Of a stretch of DNA of 13,474 nucleotides, positions 6,976 through 13,062 are shown one piece after another. The stretch covers positions 1-13,474 of the forward strand of contig JASLHF010000108.1 in NCBI GenBank assembly GCA_030152275.1, read 5' to 3'. Source of the stretch: Acinetobacter sp. (lineage in GTDB: Bacteria > Pseudomonadota > Gammaproteobacteria > Pseudomonadales > Moraxellaceae). A program made the position numbers and the translations under genes. Numbering within the stretch: the stretch's first letter is position 1; every line of letters begins with the position of its first letter. Under the pieces are notes generated by a model, which was given only the letters and a program-made list of their open reading frames with translations, made no database searches and was not told where the DNA came from.

Positions 6976-8058
6976 ATGCAGGACAATGCTGTGTCAAAAT
7001 GGTTAACGCCTCTGATGGCATTTTGCTTATCGTTTATTGTGATTGCTGCATTAGCGCCAATGACCGGTATTCAAATTGACCGTCAGATGGATTTTTGGCT
7101 GCTCTGGCTCGCCACAATGCTGATTTTGGCATTGCCGGTGTGCTATTTAGAAATTGCCTTAGCGAAACGCTCAAAAACCACTGCTCTGCAGGCTTTGTCC
7201 AGTTTAACCCGTGATGCTGACGCCTCTGCGAAGTGGCGGATTGCCGGCTGGCTGGGCGCGGTCTTTATTCCATTTTTAACTGGCGGCATGCTGTCCAATT
7301 CAAGCCAGCTGCTGCATTTTTCTGCACTGCCATCCGCTGCCCCGAATCTGCTGTTTGCAGTTTTGGCTGCCGCGGCTTTTGCCGTGTCATTTGTACCGCG
7401 CCATATTACGGTAATTTTAACTGCGCTGGGCGTGCTGGCATCTTTGGTGCTGGCGAATATAGCAGGCACACAGCTGCCGGCCTGGCAAGTTACTCCAGTC
7501 GAGTTCAGTGAATGGGGCAGTGCAGCAGTGCTTGCGCTGGTAGCAAGCGGTTTAGGTTTGGGTTTGTACTGGCAAAGCAGTTTAGCGGCTGCGGCAACTC
7601 AAAGTTCTGCCAGTAAACAGGCATTGCCTATATGGTTTGCACAGCTGCTGGCTGTAATTGCGTTCGGCTTTTTTGCAGTTAAATCAGCAGTTCCTGCTTA
7701 TGCATTGGCTTTTGGTACGGTGATGGCTGGCGGCCTCTTGTTGAATATGGCGCGTGAACAGCTGCAGCAGCGCCAGCTTGCGCTCGCTATTCAGTGGCTG
7801 ATTGTGCTGGCAGCGGTATTGGTTTGGGGCATTCCTCAAATACAGGATCTTTTTAATGTTTTGCTGATGCTTTGGGGTTTGGTGATTTGCTTGATTTATG
7901 CGGTATTCGCTGGCTGGATTATGAAAATCAGCCATTTGCGCAAATCGATGAATTTCAGCAATGAAGCGTTTTATAATATTTGGCGCATAGCGGTGCGTAT
8001 TGTGCTTCCGGTTGCGATTATCGCTGCCATCATTGCGGTGTTGGGGAAATTTTTCTAA
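6976..8058 (+). CDS. Multi-pass membrane protein resembling a degenerate NSS-family transporter
   Basis: The ATG at 6976 has AAGGA 7 bases upstream (6964-6968), which gives 360 residues. The longer frame from 6901 begins inside a terminator. I count about 11 hydrophobic segments, roughly at 9-30, 40-62, 88-107, 122-142, 145-162, 179-203, 217-237, 240-258, 267-287, 293-318 and 331-360. The segment around 50-75 (ILALPVCYLEIALAKRSK) resembles TM2 of sodium:neurotransmitter symporters, and the end (FYNIWRIAVRIVLP) resembles their last helix. The NSS hallmark in TM1 (Gly-Asn-x-Trp-Arg-Phe-Pro-Tyr) is absent, and NSS proteins are usually 430-500 residues. Transport activity and substrate are therefore unknown. 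The stop codon overlaps the rnfH start by one base (TAATG), so the two are translationally coupled. An unrelated inner-membrane protein is the alternative reading. Confidence 0.6.
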   Translation: MQDNAVSKWLTPLMAFCLSFIVIAALAPMTGIQIDRQMDFWLLWLATMLILALPVCYLEIALAKRSKTTALQALSSLTRDADASAKWRIAGWLGAVFIPFLTGGMLSNSSQLLHFSALPSAAPNLLFAVLAAAAFAVSFVPRHITVILTALGVLASLVLANIAGTQLPAWQVTPVEFSEWGSAAVLALVASGLGLGLYWQSSLAAAATQSSASKQALPIWFAQLLAVIAFGFFAVKSAVPAYALAFGTVMAGGLLLNMAREQLQQRQLALAIQWLIVLAAVLVWGIPQIQDLFNVLLMLWGLVICLIYAVFAGWIMKISHLRKSMNFSNEAFYNIWRIAVRIVLPVAIIAAIIAVLGKFF

Positions 8059-8384
8059 TGGCGCAGCCAATGCAAATTTGGGTGGCTTATGCCGCTGCAG
8101 AACAGCAGTTTCATATTGCGCTTCCTTTTGAGTCTGGCATGACTGCACTGCAGGCGGTTGAGCACAGCGGTATCCGCCAATTGGCAGACTTGCCTGAACC
8201 TTTACAGCTAGGGATCTTTGGGGTGCGCCTGAAAGATCTTTCACAGCCGCTGAATCCGGGTGACCGCGTTGAAATTTACCGCGCGCTGACCATTAATCCT
8301 AAGGATATCCGGCGTAATCGGGCAATAAACCACCCTGTTGGGCGCTTCAGCAAGGGAAATCGCTTTAAGCAATTGAAACCATAA
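8058..8384 (+). CDS. rnfH: RnfH family ubiquitin-fold protein (RatB-like)
   Basis: A small protein of the RnfH family (UPF0125, beta-grasp fold) of unsettled function. It is named for rnf operons and in E. coli is the RatB partner beside RatA. The ATG at 8058 overlaps the preceding stop codon (TAATG), with GGGGA 11-15 bases upstream inside that gene, giving 108 residues. Family features are an early beta strand (IWVAYA), a central LGIFG and the hallmark GDRVEIYRALTINPKDIRRNRA (given in part: DRVEIYRALTINPKD, then a basic run). The 25-residue tail is basic. In Pseudomonas and E. coli the gene sits between ratA and bamE. Here bamE is still next door, convergent, but ratA is not the upstream gene. 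Confidence 0.88.
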   Translation: MAQPMQIWVAYAAAEQQFHIALPFESGMTALQAVEHSGIRQLADLPEPLQLGIFGVRLKDLSQPLNPGDRVEIYRALTINPKDIRRNRAINHPVGRFSKGNRFKQLKP

Positions 8385-8416
8385 AAAAAACCCCTCAAGC
8401 AGGGGTTTCTTTTTAT
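8383..8416. terminator. Bidirectional terminator between rnfH and bamE
   Basis: An AAACCCCT/AGGGGTTT stem (8388-8395 with 8401-8408) and a 5-base loop are flanked by A8 on the left and a T-rich run on the right. It can end both rnfH (plus) and bamE (minus). It overlaps the last two bases of the rnfH stop codon. Confidence 0.85.
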
Positions 8417-8426
8417 TTTAAACTGT

Positions 8427-8825
8427 CTATAGTGGGGGCGCGGTAAGGATCGTTTCTTTCGAACCCGGCAGGCCTGGCTGAGATTCTGGGATAGTTTCTA
8501 AGCCTTCAATTTTTTCAACGACGCCTTCCTGATTGAAATAAACTTTCAAATGCTGACCGCTGGCTGCAGGGATCTTGGCTTTTTTAGCATAAGTTCCTGG
8601 GGTATAGTTATAGATGTAGTCCCAGCGCAGCGGGTTCATCGGATCTGCCACTGTTGGGCTGCCAAGTAAAAAGCGGACTTGCTGGAAACTCATGCCGGTC
8701 TGTATTTTCGCTGCTTGCGCTTTTGTGAGAGGCGTTCCTTGAGGAATATCAACTTTATAAACGCCCAAGGTCGAACAGCCTACGAGCAATGAAGTGACGA
8801 ATAACGTCAGCATGATTTTTTGCAT
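8427..8825 (-). CDS. bamE: Outer membrane assembly lipoprotein BamE
   Basis: A small lipoprotein of the BAM complex, which inserts beta-barrel proteins into the outer membrane; it supports BamD-BamA contact. The 132-residue precursor starts with a short basic and hydrophobic signal peptide and a lipobox LVGC with the lipidated Cys17. Ser18 at +2 fits export to the outer membrane rather than inner-membrane retention. The SmpA/OmlA domain follows: YKVDIPQGTPLT (23-34), a KIQTGMSFQQVRFLLGSP helix and turn (40-57), RWDYIYNY, and a strand LKVYFNQEGVVEKIEG. The last 22 residues are Pro/Gly/Ser-rich and extend beyond the shorter E. coli protein. No strong ribosome binding site is seen before the ATG. 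The gene is divergent from fur and convergent with rnfH, the same order as in Pseudomonas (omlA-fur). Confidence 0.93.
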   Translation of the reverse strand: MQKIMLTLFVTSLLVGCSTLGVYKVDIPQGTPLTKAQAAKIQTGMSFQQVRFLLGSPTVADPMNPLRWDYIYNYTPGTYAKKAKIPAASGQHLKVYFNQEGVVEKIEGLETIPESQPGLPGSKETILTAPPL

Positions 8826-8937
8826 TTTGCTACACTATCCCAAATTAATTATGATGCATTTGATCCAGGGATAGATCATACTGCATCTAAAGTTTGTTGC
8901 ATATTCCAACTTTAAATTTGTTGAGAGACCTTTTTTC
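8826..8937. promoter_or_regulatory. Divergent bamE-fur control region with inverted repeats
   Basis: This 112-base spacer must carry the promoters of both genes. It contains CTATCCC (8835-8841) and GGGATAG (8868-8874), a 7-base inverted repeat across 26 bases, and TGATC/GATCA (8861-8865 and 8874-8878) across 8 bases. I found no convincing -35/-10 pair and no good match to the 19-base Fur box. Confidence 0.4.
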
Positions 8938-9375
8938 ATGCCTATTTCAAACCAAGATTTGCGTAAAGCTGGACTTAAAGTTACGCTTCCACGAATTAAA
9001 ATATTGGAATTATTAGAAAATTCAAGACAACATCACTTAAGTGCGGAAGATATTTATAAGACTTTACTCGAACAGGGTGAAGATGTGGGTTTAGCAACTG
9101 TTTACCGTGTGTTAACTCAGTTTGAAGCTGCCGGCATTATCCAGCGCCACCATTTTGAAAACAATCATTCTGTTTTTGAAATTATGCAGGAAGATCATCA
9201 CGACCATATCGTGTGTCAAAACTGCAATAAAGTGGTTGAATTTACAAACGATATTATTGAACACGAACAGCACGAAGTGGCGAAAAAGTATGGCTTTGAG
9301 CTGACGGGCCACTCTTTAAACCTATATGGCTATTGCGATGCGCCTGCTTGTCAGGACGCATACCGTAAAAAATAA
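8938..9375 (+). CDS. fur: Ferric uptake regulator Fur
   Basis: A dimeric Fe(II)-responsive repressor of iron uptake and siderophore genes. The 145 residues show the winged-helix N-domain with LKVTLPRIKILELLE (13-27) and the recognition helix ATVYRVLTQFEAAGI (53-67), then the C-terminal metal and dimer domain with HHDHIVCQNC (87-96), VVEF (99-102), His125, and a second cysteine pair at 133 and 138. Candidate metal ligands by family comparison are His33, Glu81, His88 and His90 for one site and His87, Asp89, Glu108 and His125 for the other. Cys93 and Cys96 with the later pair are the structural zinc candidates. The start at 8938 is preceded by GAGAG (8922-8926), a distant and weak ribosome binding site. 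It ends before a terminator shared with pilU. Confidence 0.97.
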   Translation: MPISNQDLRKAGLKVTLPRIKILELLENSRQHHLSAEDIYKTLLEQGEDVGLATVYRVLTQFEAAGIIQRHHFENNHSVFEIMQEDHHDHIVCQNCNKVVEFTNDIIEHEQHEVAKKYGFELTGHSLNLYGYCDAPACQDAYRKK

Positions 9376-9425
9376 TGGCAAGGCGGCGCTGCATTTTATA
9401 GACATCGCTGCATTATTTGTCCAAT

Positions 9426-9458
9426 AAAAAACAGGCTTCATTTGAAGCCTGTTTTTTT
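9426..9458. terminator. Bidirectional terminator between fur and pilU
   Basis: A perfect 14-base-pair stem (9426-9439 with 9444-9457) has an ATTT loop, and A-runs on the left and T-runs on the right. It serves fur on the plus strand and the pilTU operon on the minus strand. Confidence 0.9.
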
Positions 9459-9470
9459 ATGCGCCTTAAC

Positions 9471-10592
9471 TTATGACTGGCCGTCAAAAGTAATGTTGGT
9501 GCTGGCATTGAGCAGACGGTCACCGCCTTCTTCTGCCAGTTTGATTTGCAGACGCAAGTCGTTCGGCGAGTCAGCGTGTTTCAGCGCGTCTTTATAGGTG
9601 ATCTGTTTGGCTTTGTACAGGTCAAACAGCGCTTGGTCAAAGGTTTGCATGCCCAGCTCGCGTGAACGCTTCATCAGGTCTTTAATTTCATGCACTTCGC
9701 CTTTACGGATCAGATCTGAAATTAATGGCGAGTTGATTAGAATCTCAATAGCTGCCCGGCGTGAATTGCCGTCAATGGTTGGAATCAGCTGCTGCGCGAC
9801 CATCGCTTTTAAGTTCAATGACAAGTCCATGAACAGCTGGCTGTGACGATCCGCTTCAAAGAAGTGAATAATACGGTCAATGGCTTGGTTGGCGTTGTTG
9901 GCGTGCAGGGTTGCAAATACCAAGTGGCCGGTTTCAGCAAAGGCAATGGCGTAATCCATAGTTTCACGTGAACGGATCTCACCGATCAGAATCACATCAG
10001 GCGCCTGACGCAAGGTGTTTTTCAGCGCAATTTCAAAAGAATCGGTATCAATGCCGACTTCACGCTGGGTAATGATGCAGCCTTTATGTTCGTGAATAAA
10101 TTCGATCGGATCTTCAATAGTAATAATATGGCCGTGCGAATTTTCATTGCGGAAGCCAATTAATGATGCCAAAGAAGTGGATTTACCCGTACCGGTTGCG
10201 CCAACGAAAATGATAATGCCGCGTTTGGTCATGGCCAATTCTTTGAGAATTGGCGGTAACTTCAGCTCGTCCATGGTTGGAATGATAGTTTCAATGCGGC
10301 GCAGCACCATGCCCGGCTGGTCACGCTGCTGAAATGCGCTGACACGGAAACGCGCTGATTTGCTGGTATTGCTGATTGCAAAGTTGCATTCACGTGTTTC
10401 GGCAAATTCTTTGCGCTGCTTGTCAGACATAATCGAGTTCAGCAGCTGGCCCACCGTCGGGCCGGGCAGTTTGGTGGAACCGATCGGCATAATTGTGCCG
10501 TTAATTTTAATAGACGGTTCAACGTCAGCGGTGATAAATAAGTCAGACGCTTTTTTCTCGACCATGTAGTCGAGCAAGCCATTAAAGTCCAT
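9471..10592 (-). CDS. pilU: Type IV pilus retraction ATPase PilU
   Basis: A hexameric cytoplasmic ATPase that works with PilT at the base of type IV pili in pilus retraction and twitching. The 373-residue protein shows the secretion-ATPase set in order: Walker A GATGTGKST (131-139), Asp box TIEDPIEF (158-165) with catalytic Glu164, Walker B PDVILIGEIR (198-207), and His box TGHLVFATLH (221-230). It differs from PilT in its longer C-terminus and in lacking the exact AIRNLIRE motif, having PLISDLIRKGE in that place, as expected for PilU. A GAGGGAAA ribosome binding site (10596-10603) precedes the ATG. It follows pilT by 31 bases on the minus strand, so the two form an operon. Confidence 0.95.
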   Translation of the reverse strand: MDFNGLLDYMVEKKASDLFITADVEPSIKINGTIMPIGSTKLPGPTVGQLLNSIMSDKQRKEFAETRECNFAISNTSKSARFRVSAFQQRDQPGMVLRRIETIIPTMDELKLPPILKELAMTKRGIIIFVGATGTGKSTSLASLIGFRNENSHGHIITIEDPIEFIHEHKGCIITQREVGIDTDSFEIALKNTLRQAPDVILIGEIRSRETMDYAIAFAETGHLVFATLHANNANQAIDRIIHFFEADRHSQLFMDLSLNLKAMVAQQLIPTIDGNSRRAAIEILINSPLISDLIRKGEVHEIKDLMKRSRELGMQTFDQALFDLYKAKQITYKDALKHADSPNDLRLQIKLAEEGGDRLLNASTNITFDGQS

Positions 10593-10623
10593 ATATTTCC
10601 CTCAATTGCAGCTTTTATTGTTC

Positions 10624-11661
10624 TTATAGGAAAGATTCAGGCTGCTTGGCCGCGGTACGCGCGGTTTGCGGGCTGATCACGCCTTTAGACACCAGTGTTT
10701 TCAGACTCTGATCCAGTGTTGTCATGCCGTAGTTAGCGCCGGTTTGAATCGCAGAATACATTTGCGCGACTTTGTTCTCACGGATCAAGTTACGGATGGC
10801 AGGAATACCAATCATAATTTCATGCGCAGCCACACGGCCGCCGCCATTTTTCTTCAGCAGTGTTTGTGAAATCACCGCCTGCAGCGATTCTGACAGCATG
10901 GCGCGGACCATGTCTTTTTCTTCGGCAGGGAATACGTCAATTACACGGTCAATGGTTTTTGCCGCAGAAGTGGTGTGCAGCGTGCCAAACACCAAGTGGC
11001 CTGTTTCCGCTGCTGTCAGCGCCAAACGGATGGTTTCGAGGTCACGCATCTCGCCGACAAGAATAATATCCGGGTCTTCACGCAGCGCGGAACGCAATGC
11101 TTCATTAAAGCCGTGGGTGTCACGGTGCACTTCTCGCTGGTTAATCAGGCATTTTTTAGAGGTATGCACAAATTCGATCGGGTCTTCGACCGTGAGAATA
11201 TGGTCATAGCGGTTGTCATTGATGAAGTCCATCATCGCCGCCAGCGTGGTCGATTTACCCGAACCGGTTGGGCCTGTAACCAGCACGATGCCGCGCGGAT
11301 ATTCACAAATCTCTTTAAAGATTTGCCCCATGCCGAGGTCTTCCATCGACAGCACTTTTGAAGGAATGGTACGGAATACCGCGCCAGCGCCACGGTTTTG
11401 GTTGAATGCGTTCACACGGAAACGCGCTACCCCGGGCACTTCAAAGGAAAAGTCAGTTTCCAGTTTTTCTTCATAATCGCGGCGCTGCTTATCGTTCATA
11501 ATGTCATATACCAGTTTATGAACTTCTTTATGCTCCAGCGCCGGCAGGTTGATGCGGCGCACTTCGCCGTCAACACGGATCATCGGCGGCATGCCCGCAG
11601 ACAAGTGTAAATCCGAAGCGCCGTTTTTAGCGGAAAACGCCAATAATTCTGTAATATCCAT
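10624..11661 (-). CDS. pilT: Type IV pilus retraction ATPase PilT
   Basis: The main motor that depolymerises the type IV pilus, driving twitching and pilus retraction during DNA uptake. The 345-residue protein is full length: an N-terminal PAS-like domain beginning MDITELLAFSAKNGASDLHL, Walker A GPTGSGKST (130-138), Asp box TVEDPIEF (157-164) with Glu163, Walker B PDIILVGEMR (197-206) with Glu204, His box TGHLVFGTLH (220-229), and the PilT signature AIRNLIRE (288-295). The start at 11661 follows GGGGA (11666-11670 on the minus strand) at a short distance. It heads the pilT-pilU operon and is divergent from yggS, as in Pseudomonas. A -35/-10 pair is proposed upstream. Confidence 0.97.
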   Translation of the reverse strand: MDITELLAFSAKNGASDLHLSAGMPPMIRVDGEVRRINLPALEHKEVHKLVYDIMNDKQRRDYEEKLETDFSFEVPGVARFRVNAFNQNRGAGAVFRTIPSKVLSMEDLGMGQIFKEICEYPRGIVLVTGPTGSGKSTTLAAMMDFINDNRYDHILTVEDPIEFVHTSKKCLINQREVHRDTHGFNEALRSALREDPDIILVGEMRDLETIRLALTAAETGHLVFGTLHTTSAAKTIDRVIDVFPAEEKDMVRAMLSESLQAVISQTLLKKNGGGRVAAHEIMIGIPAIRNLIRENKVAQMYSAIQTGANYGMTTLDQSLKTLVSKGVISPQTARTAAKQPESFL

Positions 11662-11702
11662 AATATCCCCGAGAACATCTAAATCTTAATTATTTTGATA
11701 GA

Positions 11703-11731
11703 ATAATAAGGCTTTCCCTCAGCTTAACCAA
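11703..11731 (-). promoter_or_regulatory. Predicted pilT promoter
   Basis: On the minus strand TTGGTT (11726-11731) and TATTAT (11703-11708) are separated by exactly 17 bases. The -10 matches five of six consensus bases and the -35 three of six. A start near 11696 would leave a leader of about 35 bases before the pilT ATG. The -35 box lies inside the palindrome at 11724-11742. Confidence 0.45.
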
Positions 11732-11751
11732 CTGTTAGTTAAAGGGCAAAG
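11712..11751. promoter_or_regulatory. Palindrome between pilT and yggS, candidate operator
   Basis: The 19-base core TTAACCAACTGTTAGTTAA (11724-11742) reads TTAAC-x-AAC-x-GTT-x-GTTAA, so 8 of 9 positions on each side of the central base pair. Outer arms CTTT-CCCT (11712-11719) and AGGG-C-AAAG (11742-11751) extend the symmetry with one unpaired base. Because it overlaps the proposed pilT -35 box, binding here would be expected to affect pilT; it lies 34 bases before the selected yggS start. Confidence 0.5.
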
Positions 11752-11784
11752 TAAAAAAAGATAAATGAAATGAGAACCCTGTCA

Positions 11785-12471
11785 ATGAATAATCTTTCTG
11801 AAGCTCGAAATAAGGTGCTTGATCAGATCCAGCAGGCTTGCCTGCAGGCCGGACGTGATGCGGACTCTGTCCAGCTGCTGGCGGTTTCAAAGACGCATCC
11901 GAGCGAAATGCTTCGGGAAATGCATGCCGCTGGACAGCGCGCATTTGGTGAAAATTATTTACAGGAATCTTTGGATAAAATTGAGGCCTTGGCCGATTTA
12001 GAGATTGAATGGCATTTTATAGGGCATGTGCAGCGCAATAAAACCAAACATTTGGCTGAAAAATTTGATTGGGTGCATGGTGTTGACCGTTTGATTATTG
12101 CCGAACGCCTGTCTGGCCAGCGGACAGATGCTCAAGCGCCGTTAAATATCTGCCTGCAGGTGAATATTGATGCTCAAGATTCTAAAGACGGCTGCCAGCC
12201 GAATGAAGTGGCAGATTTGGTTGTTCAAATCAGCCGGCTGCCAAATCTGCGGTTGCGCGGTCTGATGGTGATTCCTGCACCGGAAAATACTGCAGCATTT
12301 AAAGATGCCGCCGCATTATTTGATGCGGTGAAAGGCTGCCACGGGCATCCAGAAGATTGGGATACGCTCAGCATGGGCATGTCTGGCGATATGGCTGCAG
12401 CGGTAGCCGCTGGCTCGACCATGGTGCGTGTGGGGACAGCCTTGTTCGGCGCGAGGGATTATACGCATTGA
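11785..12471 (+). CDS. yggS: YggS family PLP homeostasis protein
   Basis: A cytoplasmic pyridoxal-phosphate-binding protein (COG0325, PLPBP) that balances vitamin B6 and affects amino-acid pools; it has no known catalytic reaction. I chose the ATG at 11785 (228 residues). It has GAGAA 8 bases upstream and places the PLP lysine in LLAVSKTHP at residue 36, the same number as in E. coli. The in-frame ATG at 11770 would add five residues and cannot be excluded. Other family motifs are FGENYLQE, EWHFIGHVQRNK, HGVDRL, LRLRGLMVIPAP, TLSMGMSGDM and GSTMVRVGTALFGARDY. The C-terminus is complete. The partner proC, which follows yggS in Pseudomonas, is not downstream here. Confidence 0.95.
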   Translation: MNNLSEARNKVLDQIQQACLQAGRDADSVQLLAVSKTHPSEMLREMHAAGQRAFGENYLQESLDKIEALADLEIEWHFIGHVQRNKTKHLAEKFDWVHGVDRLIIAERLSGQRTDAQAPLNICLQVNIDAQDSKDGCQPNEVADLVVQISRLPNLRLRGLMVIPAPENTAAFKDAAALFDAVKGCHGHPEDWDTLSMGMSGDMAAAVAAGSTMVRVGTALFGARDYTH

Positions 12472-12515
12472 ACTAAAAAGCGTGTCAGCCCTAGCGCTTG
12501 AACAAAAACGGAACT

Positions 12516-12531
12516 GCGCCAGCGCTGGCGC
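12516..12531. repeat. Perfect 16 bp GC-rich palindrome
   Basis: GCGCCAGCGCTGGCGC is fully self-complementary, lies 45 bases after the yggS stop and is not followed by a T-run. It could be a protein-binding site or a cruciform or hairpin at the yggS mRNA end. Confidence 0.75.
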
Positions 12532-12758
12532 CGATGAACAAATGCAGTATAGCTAGACAGTTGCGCAAGGTTTTTTCTGGTCATGCTTCTTGAGTTTTAA
12601 CGAGCATTGCTATTTGCCTGCAGACACCGCTTGCAGTACCTCTGGTGGAAAAAGACTTTCGATGCGCTGGATTCAGTGTGGCTCGTGGCGGCAATTCATG
12701 CGCGCAAGGCATGACGCTTTGCCTGCTTAAAGGCTTTACTGCTATTTGCAGCATTGTC

Positions 12759-12803
12759 TTAAAATGATTCGCCATAAAATGACTTGCCTTAAAATGTTCA
12801 ACC
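12759..12803. repeat. Three tandem copies of a 15 bp unit
   Basis: Units at 12759-12773, 12774-12788 and 12789-12803 share the core TAAAATG at a 15-base period. The first two differ at only three positions (TTAAAATGATTCGCC and ATAAAATGACTTGCC); the third diverges after TTAAAATG. Each contains TAAAAT, which resembles a -10 box. Confidence 0.65.
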
Positions 12804-12921
12804 GCTGCGGTGTTTTACTGAAAAGGATTGAGTTTAAATCTTCATTCTAATAAAACAGCGGCCGGATTTACGTTTCAAAACCGGACCGAATAAGCAGCAA
12901 GATCCGGCGGAATTGCGCAAG

Positions 12922-12946
12922 AAATTGAACCTATGGGTTCAGTTTT
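12922..12946 (+). terminator. Candidate terminator upstream of the thioesterase gene
   Basis: The AAATTGAACC (12922-12931) and GGTTCAGTTT (12936-12945) arms pair with one T-G wobble around a TATG loop, and the right arm ends in four Ts (12943-12946). The lower stem is AT-only, so strength is uncertain. It would insulate the next gene or end an unannotated transcript. Confidence 0.4.
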
Positions 12947-12957
12947 GCCTCTAAAAA

Positions 12958-12986
12958 TTGAATTTTCAACTAAATTTGAGTACAAA
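12958..12986 (+). promoter_or_regulatory. Possible promoter of the thioesterase-family gene
   Basis: TTGAAT (12958-12963) and TACAAA (12981-12986) are 17 bases apart, each matching four of six consensus positions. The implied start near 12993 lies just before two leader hairpins. Confidence 0.35.
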
Positions 12987-12995
12987 ATAATCAGC

Positions 12996-13030
12996 CTATC
13001 CAGATCTGAAGGATAGTGATGCTTCGCATC
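12996..13030 (+). promoter_or_regulatory. Two tandem hairpins in the thioesterase gene leader
   Basis: CTATCC/GGATAG (12996-13001 with 13011-13016) and GATGC/GCATC (13018-13022 with 13026-13030, loop TTC) lie one base apart and end about 23 bases before the ribosome binding site. They could stabilise the mRNA or control translation. Confidence 0.4.
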
Positions 13031-13062
13031 TTATGAATAAAATTGAACAAATAGGAAAGTTC

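Larger units (their letters stand above)
12472..13062. other. 590 bp stretch without a recognised gene
   Basis: Between yggS and the thioesterase gene no frame looks coding. A 64-codon minus-strand frame (12581-12775) resembles nothing known and lacks a ribosome binding site. The stretch does contain structure: a 16-base palindrome, a three-copy tandem repeat, a terminator-like hairpin, a possible promoter and two leader hairpins, each listed separately. Its base composition is mixed, partly as GC-rich as coding DNA (about 12480-12720), which would fit a decayed gene or an RNA gene. Confidence 0.55.

Noticed and set aside
7980..8057. N-terminal extension of RnfH by 26 residues
   Set aside because: It would overlap the coupled upstream gene extensively; the ATG at 8058 gives the normal family N-terminus and a typical TAATG junction.
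7684..8244. 186-codon minus-strand frame opposite the membrane protein and rnfH
   Set aside because: It spans two well-supported plus-strand genes, lacks a ribosome binding site and reads as low-quality antisense composition.
8860..8880. Fur box near fur
   Set aside because: The TGATC/GATCA arms do not fit the 19-base GATAAT-rich Fur consensus or its 7-1-7 pattern.
10772..11209. Long plus-strand frames opposite pilT and pilU
   Set aside because: They are shadows of the strongly supported pilT and pilU genes on the other strand and have no family features.
12581..12775. 64-codon minus-strand frame after yggS
   Set aside because: No recognisable domain and no ribosome binding site; left as part of the non-coding stretch.
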